Below, one piece after another: positions 8,793-15,745 of a DNA stretch of 64,000 nt. The notes below the pieces were generated by a model. It searched no databases, was not told where the DNA came from, and was given only the letters and a program-made list of their open reading frames with translations. The position numbers and the translations under genes were made by a program. Origin of the DNA: a bacterium. Lineage in GTDB: Bacteria; Planctomycetota; UBA1135; UBA2386. How positions within the stretch are numbered: the stretch's first letter is position 1; every line of letters begins with the position of its first letter. Location of the stretch: positions 62,001-126,000 of the forward strand of contig JAUILN010000004.1 of assembly GCA_030432695.1 (NCBI GenBank). The letters run 5' to 3'.

Positions 8793-9400
8793 AGACCTTG
8801 TCCGTCCACGAAGCCCGCGAGATCGACACCGACGCGGTCGAGCGCCTCGGCATGCCGTCGATCCTGTTGATGGAGAACGCCGCGCGCGGGGTGGCCGAAC
8901 ACGCGGCGCAGCTGGGCGAGCGCTTCGTGATCCTGTGTGGCCCGGGGAACAACGGCGGCGACGGCCTGGCCGCGGCGCGCCACCTCGGACCGTCGCGCTG
9001 CCGGATCTTCCTGCTCGCCGAGCCCGACCCGCGGAAGTGCCCCGACGCCGCGCTGCAGCTGGAGATCCTGCGCCGCGCAGGTGTCACGGTCGACGTCGAC
9101 GCCGATCCGAGCCCGGACCTCGAAGGTGTGTGGATCGACGCGCTGTTCGGCACCGGCCTGACGCGCGCGGTCGAGGGCCGCGCCGCCGGGTGGATCGAGA
9201 CCATGAGGACCGCGACCGGTCCGAAGCTTGCCGTGGACATCCCGAGCGGACTGGACGGCGACCTCGGCCATCCGCTCGGCTCGGCGACGGTGCGCGCGGA
9301 CGTCACGGTGACGTTCTTGGCGGCGAAGACCGGGCTGGTCGCTGCAGAAGCGCAGCCGTTCGTGGGCCGGATCGAGGTCGTGGGATTGGGACTGCCTTGA
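8789..9400 (+). CDS. nnrE: NAD(P)H-hydrate epimerase
   Basis: A 203-residue stand-alone YjeF N-terminal domain, which epimerises damaged NAD(P)HX so that the dehydratase can repair it. Motifs are MPSILLMENAARG near residue 20, ILCGPGNNGGDGLAAARHL near residue 50, WIDALFGTGL near residue 113, and DIPSGLDGD near residue 151. The start ATG at 8789 overlaps the recG stop and has an AGGAGG ribosome site at 8775-8780. The ADP-dependent dehydratase half usually fused or linked to it is not in this window. Confidence 0.93.
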   Translation: MKTLSVHEAREIDTDAVERLGMPSILLMENAARGVAEHAAQLGERFVILCGPGNNGGDGLAAARHLGPSRCRIFLLAEPDPRKCPDAALQLEILRRAGVTVDVDADPSPDLEGVWIDALFGTGLTRAVEGRAAGWIETMRTATGPKLAVDIPSGLDGDLGHPLGSATVRADVTVTFLAAKTGLVAAEAQPFVGRIEVVGLGLP

Positions 9401-10371
9401 GCCGAGCGCCGACCTGCCTCCTCGCGGTGTTCCTGAGCGGTGGCTTCGCAGCGGGCCAGCAGGTCGCCGGAGTTCCCTCGGCGGAGCCCGCACCCGAGCG
9501 CCCGAACCGGGTCGTGCGCGACGACGAGGGTTTCTTCGCACCCATCGTCACGTGGGACGGCGGTGCCGGCACCGTCTCGATCCGTCGCGCCGGCCAGCGG
9601 GAAGCGGGCGAGGTCGCGATCGACGTGCCGCTCGCCGGTGACCTGATCTGGCCGGGGGCCACCTTCCAGGACGAGACCTGCATCCTGGTCGGTTCCGATC
9701 CCGAGCGACGCGTCGGCGTCGTGCAGCAGCTCCGATGGAGCGAGACTGCGGGCACCTTCACCTGTGACCCCGCCACGGGGATGCGAAGCCTGCCCGGTGC
9801 CGACCTGGTCGGCGCGGCGTACGACCCGGACGGCGAGATGCTGTTCCTCCTCGATGCTACGAACTCGCGCATCGTGTCCGGGCACTACGTTCTCGGCGGT
9901 CCGCTGCCGACCGACTGGGAGACCCTGGTAGACGTCCGACATGCGCCGGTCCTGGCCCACGCCGCGGAGCACACGCTGGGCATGTCCCGTCGGGACGACT
10001 TTCCCTTGGCGTTCCGGCTGCATCCATACCCACGCGGCGGTGCCGGACCGATCCGGTTCGTGCGCGTCGACGAGGACGCCGTCGAGTCGGGCGTGATCGC
10101 AGGGGGGCTGGAGCTCCAGGACCTCCCTGCGGCACTGGAGCTCGATGCGACGCGCACTGCGCTCAGGATCGTCACCGCACCCCACGTCCGGATCCGCGTG
10201 TTCTCGATCGCGGACGGGAGCGGGCGACTTCCGCTCTGCACCGGCCGCGCGGATGCGGCAGGCGTGTTCCGAGCGGTCGTGCCGGCTCCGTTCGCCCCCG
10301 ACGCACGCGTGGAGATCGAACTCCGCGGTGTCGTGCGGCGTCGTAGCCAGCGATTCGAACTCGGCCGGTGA
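9397..10371 (+). CDS. Secreted protein of unknown function
   Basis: No family recognised. I start it at the TTG at 9397, which overlaps the nnrE stop as TTGA. Only that start gives a full signal peptide (hydrophobic LLAVFLSGGFA, then AGQQ as a likely cleavage region), while the next GTG falls inside it. The mature part, about 300 residues, is rich in beta-type sequence, with short stretches such as EVAIDVPLAGDLIWPG and MLFLLDATNSRIVSGHY that could be propeller blades. It ends in a basic strand-like segment. Close coupling to recG and nnrE probably reflects shared transcription rather than shared function. Confidence 0.65.
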   Translation: MSRAPTCLLAVFLSGGFAAGQQVAGVPSAEPAPERPNRVVRDDEGFFAPIVTWDGGAGTVSIRRAGQREAGEVAIDVPLAGDLIWPGATFQDETCILVGSDPERRVGVVQQLRWSETAGTFTCDPATGMRSLPGADLVGAAYDPDGEMLFLLDATNSRIVSGHYVLGGPLPTDWETLVDVRHAPVLAHAAEHTLGMSRRDDFPLAFRLHPYPRGGAGPIRFVRVDEDAVESGVIAGGLELQDLPAALELDATRTALRIVTAPHVRIRVFSIADGSGRLPLCTGRADAAGVFRAVVPAPFAPDARVEIELRGVVRRRSQRFELGR

Positions 10372-10390
10372 GGCTCGTTCCGCCCGTGCG

Positions 10391-11434
10391 CTACTTCCCC
10401 AGCACGTAGCGATTCTGCGATGCCACGTAGCGCCGCTTGCCGATCCGGTCGTGGGCCTTGCCGGCCAGCACCTGCTGGACGTCTGCGACCACCCGCGCGT
10501 CCTCGACGAAGTAGCTGTGCTCGACCATCCCGGAGACGATCTCGCTGCAGTCGATGTTGGTCACGTTGGCCGGCACGTTGAGCGGCCGACTCGGACCCTG
10601 CGAGCCGAGGCGGGTCGGGTTGTTCTTGGTCTTGTCGCTGACCACCAACGCGGTGTCGCCGCTGTTGAAGTAGACGCTCACGCCGTTGCCCATCTTCGGC
10701 AGCGGGAGCAGCTTGTAGTCGAGGTCGAAGGCGTCGTCGTCCTCGTCGGCGGCCATCAGGAAGATCTGGTCGAACAGGCGCGGCAGCGAGCCGGAGGTCG
10801 CCAGCGCCTCTTGGATGCCGTTGCGCAGCACGTAGTTGCCCATGCTGTGCGCCATCAGGTGCAGCTTCGAGCCGCAGTTCTCCTCGCGACGGATCTCGAC
10901 CAGGAAGTCGCGGAGTTTCAGCAGCGCGCGGGCGAATGCAGGTGCCGAGGTCTTGGCGTCGGTGCGGTCTCGCTTGTAGGCCAGGAACGGCAACATGCTG
11001 CCGTCCGACGGCCAGCTGAACACCACCACGTTGAGCGGGTGGGAGTAGGTCTTGATGATCCGCGCGCCGGTGAGGATCGCCTCCTGGAACGAGACGTTGT
11101 AGCCGTGGACGAAGGCGAGGGTGTCCACGCCCGCGCACATGTCCTGACGCAACGTCTCGAAGACCTTCTGGCTGCCGAGCAGCGCCTTCTCGTCGTCGTC
11201 GGCGAGCTTCTCCGGCGCGACTCGGATCGAGCGGACCTTCGGGGTCGAGCCGGTCAGTGCGCAGTCGACCTCGCCGAACCGCAGGCTGTCGATCGAGACC
11301 GGATTGAACTCGCCGCCGAAGTCGTCTGGGTCGTCGAGCCGGTTGGGGTTCCGGTTGGTGGCGAAGTAGATGGTCGCGCGGGTCGGTTTCGCGCGGCGGG
11401 CCGTGGTCTTGCGGGTGGTCTTGCGGGTGGCCAT
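10391..11434 (-). CDS. DUF900-type alpha/beta hydrolase
   Basis: A 347-residue alpha/beta hydrolase of the DUF900 family. The opening TIYFATNRNPN and the strand LAFVHGYNVSFQEAI (oxyanion-hole region) are typical. The nucleophile elbow is AHSMG, a variant of GxSxG, in LHLMAHSMGNYVL. A candidate acid is in LMAADEDDDAF and a candidate histidine in VEHSYF near the C terminus. The first 18 residues are Lys/Arg/Thr-rich and no signal peptide is seen. An AAGGAG ribosome site lies just before the ATG. It probably acts as an esterase or lipase; the substrate is unknown. Confidence 0.85.
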   Translation of the reverse strand: MATRKTTRKTTARRAKPTRATIYFATNRNPNRLDDPDDFGGEFNPVSIDSLRFGEVDCALTGSTPKVRSIRVAPEKLADDDEKALLGSQKVFETLRQDMCAGVDTLAFVHGYNVSFQEAILTGARIIKTYSHPLNVVVFSWPSDGSMLPFLAYKRDRTDAKTSAPAFARALLKLRDFLVEIRREENCGSKLHLMAHSMGNYVLRNGIQEALATSGSLPRLFDQIFLMAADEDDDAFDLDYKLLPLPKMGNGVSVYFNSGDTALVVSDKTKNNPTRLGSQGPSRPLNVPANVTNIDCSEIVSGMVEHSYFVEDARVVADVQQVLAGKAHDRIGKRRYVASQNRYVLGK

Positions 11435-11519
11435 GAGCAGCTCCTTCCCGGGTCGGGATTCCGGTATGCGCGATCATCGCCAGTCGCACTGGAGACGCAG
11501 CAACGCTTTCCGCCCGGCT

Positions 11520-12779
11520 TCACGGATCCTGGTCCCAGCACACCACCGCGCCGTCGCGTTCCTTGACGATGCGCACGTTGCCGTCCTGCGAGACCACGAT
11601 GCCGAGCACGTCGGGGTGCGCGGCGCACAGCCGGTAGACCGCACGGTGCCGCGTGCCGACGCGCAGCACCCGTTCCGGCTTGGTGTTCTCGGCCTCCACG
11701 TCGAGCGCCCGCGCGACGCGGACGACCTCGGGGAGTTCGCCCGACACGAAGGCCCCGAAGCCGCGCAGCTCGAAGCGGCGGTCGAGGACCAGCGCGCCGT
11801 CGACCGCGGACAGCGCGGCGAACAGGTGACCGATCTCGAACAGCGCCTCGTCGAGTTCGACCAGCTCGCGCTTCTCGGCGCGGACGTAGTCGTCCCAGCC
11901 GACGGTGCCGAGCTCGGCGCCGAGTCGCGCGAGTTCGCGCATCACGCGGGTGAGCAGGTTGCGGAACCGCTTGCGCGGCGCGTCGTCGCGGAACTCGTAG
12001 CGCACGCTGAGGGACGCGCCGAGCAGGTCGTCGTCGACGTCGGGTGGCAGGAACAGCAGCGAGGCACCGTGGCGGTGCTGGCGCATCACGCTGACGCAGC
12101 GGCGCAGGACGTTCTGGCCGAGCTGGCGCGAGAACTCCGGGTTCAGATCGGCCCAGGGCCGATGTGCGTCGCTGCGGGCGTCGGCGTGCAGGGTCTCGAC
12201 CTCGCTGCGCACGTCGGCGAACAGCTCGGCGAGCCAGTGCGAGCGGAACACGTCGATCCGCGGCGGCGTGATGAGCCCGTTGCGCAGGGTGCCGAGGACC
12301 ACCAGTCCGCAGGCCACCGACACGTGGCCGGGGCCGCGGACCTGGACCACCAGCCAGGGCGGCAGCTGCATCGCCTCCTCGCGACCGCCCTCGGAGGCGT
12401 GCAGCCAGCGGCTGCCGGACTGGGCGAGGCCCCAGATCCGCAGGCGCTCGTCGTCGTCGAGGCAGGCGCCGATCAGGCCGCGCTCGAACTCGACCGCGGG
12501 GGCGAGTCTCCGCAGTTCCTCGGGGTGGAACGACCGGTCGGAGGTCAGCTCGAGCCGCTGCAGGCCGGTCGGTGGGCCCTCGAGGATCGAGAGTTCGGCG
12601 GGTGGTCCGAGCAGGGCACGGAACTGCACGGGCCGGCCCTCCTCGCGCAGCAGGCTGGCCTGGTAGCAGGTCGACAGCAACTCGAGCAGGACGCCCGGCG
12701 CGGGCAGCGGTGGCGCGTCCTCGGGCCAGCGGGCGCTGGTGAACGTCGCGAGATCGTCGGGGTAGGAGTGCAGGGTCAT
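11520..12779 (-). CDS. Diadenylate-cyclase-like (DAC domain) protein with N-terminal sensor-like region
   Basis: This 419-residue protein carries both hallmark motifs of diadenylate cyclases near its C terminus: DGA at 327-329 (VDGALVLD) and GTRHRA at 375-380, followed by VLGIVVSQDGNVRIV as in DisA-type domains. Such domains join two ATP into cyclic di-AMP. The first 200 or so residues match nothing I know; Pfam describes probable sensor domains (DACNV and relatives) on DAC proteins, and this may be one. No transmembrane segment is visible. The ATG at 12779 overlaps the stop of the GDPD/beta-lactamase gene (ATGA), so the pair is co-translated. Activity is inferred from motifs only. Confidence 0.78.
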   Translation of the reverse strand: MTLHSYPDDLATFTSARWPEDAPPLPAPGVLLELLSTCYQASLLREEGRPVQFRALLGPPAELSILEGPPTGLQRLELTSDRSFHPEELRRLAPAVEFERGLIGACLDDDERLRIWGLAQSGSRWLHASEGGREEAMQLPPWLVVQVRGPGHVSVACGLVVLGTLRNGLITPPRIDVFRSHWLAELFADVRSEVETLHADARSDAHRPWADLNPEFSRQLGQNVLRRCVSVMRQHRHGASLLFLPPDVDDDLLGASLSVRYEFRDDAPRKRFRNLLTRVMRELARLGAELGTVGWDDYVRAEKRELVELDEALFEIGHLFAALSAVDGALVLDRRFELRGFGAFVSGELPEVVRVARALDVEAENTKPERVLRVGTRHRAVYRLCAAHPDVLGIVVSQDGNVRIVKERDGAVVCWDQDP

Positions 12780-14653
12780 CGTCCGTCCTGCGCCGCGGCG
12801 GCTTCGTCGCGAAGTCTGGTGAACACCGCGGCGACCACCGACTCGCACGGATCGGCGCCGGCCGCGAAGCCACGGTTCATCAGGATCACCACCGCGCGGT
12901 CGCGGTCGGGCTCCATCACCAGCAGCGAGCGGAAGCCGCCGACCGCGCCGTTGTGCCAGACCCGCAGCGTGCCGTCGCCGAGCGTGACCCGGGCCCACCC
13001 GAGGCCGGCGCCGCGCTGCGGCGGGATCGCGAAGCGCTCGTCCTGCACCGTGCGCAACACCTCGGCCGACAGGCCGTCGGGCAGGGGCCGGTCGTGCACC
13101 GCATCGAGGTGGAGCTGGGCATAGCGGCACAGGTCGGGGAGGGTCGCCGCGACACCGCCGGCCGGCGCGAACCGACCGAGCGCCCAGGGCACCTGCTCGT
13201 CGGTCGGGGAAGCACCCTGGAAGCCGCGGGCGACGCTCGGATCGTCCGGCGCGGGGTCGAGGATCTCGGTGCGGGTGAGGCCCATCGGCGTCAGCACCTT
13301 CGCCTGCAGCAGCTCGGCGTAGTCGACGCCCGCGGCGCGCTCGAGGGCGAGACCGAGCAGCGCGAAGCCGAGGTTGGAGTAGTCGTAGCGCTCGCCGGGT
13401 TCCGACCGGGCCCGGATGTCGGCCAGTCCGTCCAGCAGATCGTCGAGATCGGGAGCGCCGTAGGGATCGCCGGGCTTGCCGTGCAGCGGGACCATCCGCG
13501 GCAGGCCGCTGGTGTGGGTCGCGAGTTCGGTGAGGGTGACCGTCCGGCACTCGTCGGGCAGTGCCGCGTCCGGTGGCAGGTGCTTCGCGACCGGATCGTC
13601 GAGGGCGACGACGCCTTCGGCGGCGAGGGTGTCGAGCAGCAGCCCGGTGAAGGTCTTGGTGATCGAGGCGATCCGGAAGCGGGTCGTCAGCGGGTCGCCG
13701 CGCCGCGGACCCAGCTCGCCGAACACCGCGGCGTAGGTCGGGCGACCGTGCTCGAGGATGCCGACCGCGAGCGCCGGCAGGTCGAGCGCCTCGCGTTGCT
13801 GCATCACCACGCGGTCGCGGGCGAGCTGTCGATCGCGTAGCTTCACCGCCTCGGCGACGGCGTCGGTGTAGATCCACTGCGCGCCGCGGGCCAGGCACTC
13901 GGCGAGTGCGCGCGGGTCGTTCACCGTCCACACCCCGCATTCGAGGCCGGCGCTGCGGATGCTCGCGAGGCCCTCCAGGGTGGCGGCACGATGATGGACG
14001 ATCAGCGCGGTGAAGCCGCGGTCCTTGGCGAGTGCCGCGTCCTTGGCGAGGTCGGCGTCCGCGGGACGGTCCCAGAGGATCGTCGCGCCGGGGAGCAGAC
14101 GCCGCGCGGTGGTCAACTTGTCCAGATCGCCGTCGTTGAAGGCGATCCGGTCGACGAGCCCGGAGTCCTTCACCAGCGCCGCGGCGGCGGCGACGGAATC
14201 GTCCTTCGGCTGGATCGTCAGCCGCGCGCGCGGATCGGAGCGGACCAGATCGAGCAGCTCGCGGAGCGTCGGGATCTCGGTCGGCGGACAGCGGTCGGTG
14301 TCGAGGGAGTGCGCGTTGCGGAAGCCGAGGGACGCGTCGAGTGCGCGGAGTTCGGCGAGCGACGAATCGCCGACCGGCAGGATCCGGTCGCAGGTCCGGC
14401 CTGTCGACGGGTCATGGATCACCACGAGCTCGCCGTCGGCGGTGGTGAACACGTCGCACTCCAGCCACTGCGCTCCGAGTTCGAGCGCGCGGCGGAACGC
14501 CGGCAGGGTGTTCTCCGGTTGCTCTTGCGAGGCGCCGCGGTGGGCGACGATCCAGGGCGGGGCAGGGCGGATCTGGGCGGGTGCGACGGCCGCGAGGATG
14601 CCGAGCGCGATGCAGCCGAGAGCGACGGATGGAAGGGTGCGTCGACGTGCCAT
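12776..14653 (-). CDS. Fusion: glycerophosphodiester phosphodiesterase plus class C beta-lactamase-like serine hydrolase
   Basis: A 625-residue exported fusion. A signal peptide (LGCIALGILAAVAPAQ) is followed by a GDPD domain at about 33-270 with HRG at 38-40, PENT at 46-49, ECD at 65-67 and H80, the usual catalytic and metal residues. From about 285 to 610 there is a serine beta-lactamase/penicillin-binding-like domain with S329-x-x-K332 (SITK), Y424-S-N426, and HNG at 566-568 in the place of KTG. Both halves look intact. GDPD enzymes cleave glycerophosphodiesters; the second domain is usually an esterase or D-amino peptidase in such proteins rather than a true lactamase. It is the first gene of a pair with the DAC-like protein. 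Confidence 0.88.
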   Translation of the reverse strand: MARRRTLPSVALGCIALGILAAVAPAQIRPAPPWIVAHRGASQEQPENTLPAFRRALELGAQWLECDVFTTADGELVVIHDPSTGRTCDRILPVGDSSLAELRALDASLGFRNAHSLDTDRCPPTEIPTLRELLDLVRSDPRARLTIQPKDDSVAAAAALVKDSGLVDRIAFNDGDLDKLTTARRLLPGATILWDRPADADLAKDAALAKDRGFTALIVHHRAATLEGLASIRSAGLECGVWTVNDPRALAECLARGAQWIYTDAVAEAVKLRDRQLARDRVVMQQREALDLPALAVGILEHGRPTYAAVFGELGPRRGDPLTTRFRIASITKTFTGLLLDTLAAEGVVALDDPVAKHLPPDAALPDECRTVTLTELATHTSGLPRMVPLHGKPGDPYGAPDLDDLLDGLADIRARSEPGERYDYSNLGFALLGLALERAAGVDYAELLQAKVLTPMGLTRTEILDPAPDDPSVARGFQGASPTDEQVPWALGRFAPAGGVAATLPDLCRYAQLHLDAVHDRPLPDGLSAEVLRTVQDERFAIPPQRGAGLGWARVTLGDGTLRVWHNGAVGGFRSLLVMEPDRDRAVVILMNRGFAAGADPCESVVAAVFTRLRDEAAAAQDGR

Positions 14654-14662
14654 GGCCCGTGC

Positions 14663-14668
14663 AGGGTA
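14663..14668 (-). promoter_or_regulatory. Candidate -10 hexamer of the GDPD fusion (TACCCT)
   Basis: On the minus strand TACCCT ends 9 nt before the ATG at 14653, which suits a start of transcription at or beside the initiation codon. No clear -35 is seen. Confidence 0.35.
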
Positions 14669-14687
14669 GGCGCCGTGCCGGCGGGAT

Positions 14688-15629
14688 TCACCCGGCCCGC
14701 GTGGCGCGGACGCTGGCGGCGAGGCCGGCGAACACCAGCGCGGCGGCGAGGCCGAAGCGGAGACCCGGGGCGTCCTGGCCGAGCGCCATCGACAGACCGG
14801 TCGCGACGATCGGCTGCAGCGACACGTACAGCGCCACCACCGACCCCGGGGCGTGGCGCAGCGCCCAGACGTTGATCAGGTAGGTCGCGGCGGTCGCGCC
14901 GAGGATCGAGAACAGCGCCCAGCCGAGGAGTCGGGGGCCGAGCAGCGCGGCCAGCCCTTCCGGGTCCAGGCCGGGCAGGGCGCAGGCGGCGATGAACAGG
15001 GTCGACCAGACGAAGCAGACGGCTGTGGACATGGCCGCGGGGACGTTGCGTCCGACCCGGCGCATCAGGATCAGGAAGGCCGAGTAGCCGGTGACGTTCG
15101 CGACCGTCAGCAGGTCGCCGACCAGGGTGACGCCGACCTCGTCGTCGGCGGGGGCGGAGCCGCTGACCATCCGGTCGACGCGCAGGAGGACCAGCACGCC
15201 GGCCAGCGCGCAGCCAACGCTCAGGAGCTTGGCGCCGGTGACGCGCTCCTGGCCGGCGAGCGCGGCGAACGCCAGCGTCAGCACCGGGATGCAGGCGACG
15301 ATCAGCGACGAGTGCGCCGGGGTCGTCCGTTCGAGCCCCAGCGCGAACAGCACCTGGTTGCCGCCCACCCCCAGGATCGCCACCGGCAGCAGCAACCCCA
15401 GCATCCGTCGCCCGGGCAGCCGCGCACCCGGGGCCAACCGTGGGGTCAGCGGCAGCAGCACCGCGGTGGCGAGGCCGACGCGCACCAGGGCCCAGTCGAG
15501 CGCCGGCACCTCGTCGAGGATCGTCTTCATCCCGACGAAGTTGATCCCGAACAGCACCGAGACGGCGATCAGGCCGGCGTGGACGAGGATCGGACGGGGG
15601 ACCGGCGGGCTCGGGAGCGGATCCTTCAA
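14688..15629 (-). CDS. EamA/DMT family transporter
   Basis: A 313-residue membrane protein of the drug/metabolite transporter superfamily, with about ten hydrophobic segments arranged as two EamA repeats. The first repeat opens with GLIAVSVLFGINFVGMK and the second covers GDLLTVANVTGYSAFLIL to the end; the Pro-containing helix LERTTPAHSSLI and the late ALRHAPGSVVALY are typical. I chose the TTG at 15629 because no ATG or GTG lies close before the first helix and the longer open frame would run toward the divergent HEAT gene. The start is uncertain. Substrate is unknown. Confidence 0.82.
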   Translation of the reverse strand: MKDPLPSPPVPRPILVHAGLIAVSVLFGINFVGMKTILDEVPALDWALVRVGLATAVLLPLTPRLAPGARLPGRRMLGLLLPVAILGVGGNQVLFALGLERTTPAHSSLIVACIPVLTLAFAALAGQERVTGAKLLSVGCALAGVLVLLRVDRMVSGSAPADDEVGVTLVGDLLTVANVTGYSAFLILMRRVGRNVPAAMSTAVCFVWSTLFIAACALPGLDPEGLAALLGPRLLGWALFSILGATAATYLINVWALRHAPGSVVALYVSLQPIVATGLSMALGQDAPGLRFGLAAALVFAGLAASVRATRAG

Positions 15630-15671
15630 GGCAATCCGCCAGGGGTGGGCGGACGGGAGAGGGCAGGAACG

Positions 15672-15677
15672 TATAGT
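15672..15677 (+). promoter_or_regulatory. Candidate -10 element (TATAGT) upstream of HEAT gene
   Basis: TATAGT is a close match to the sigma-70 -10 consensus in very G+C-rich DNA, in the divergent region before the gene at 15746. The -35 position (about 15649) reads GCGGAC and is weak. The leader would be roughly 60-70 nt. Confidence 0.4.
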
Positions 15678-15745
15678 GCGCGGCTCCCCCGAGGAACCCA
15701 CGGCCCGGCTCGCACCCGGCCCGTCACCCCAACCCAGGACCCGCC

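Noticed and set aside
11520..13940. An 806-residue minus-strand open frame
   Set aside because: Only its last 419 residues are protein-like; the first part is the wrong frame of the GDPD/beta-lactamase gene, and the ATG at 12779 gives a clean ATGA overlap.
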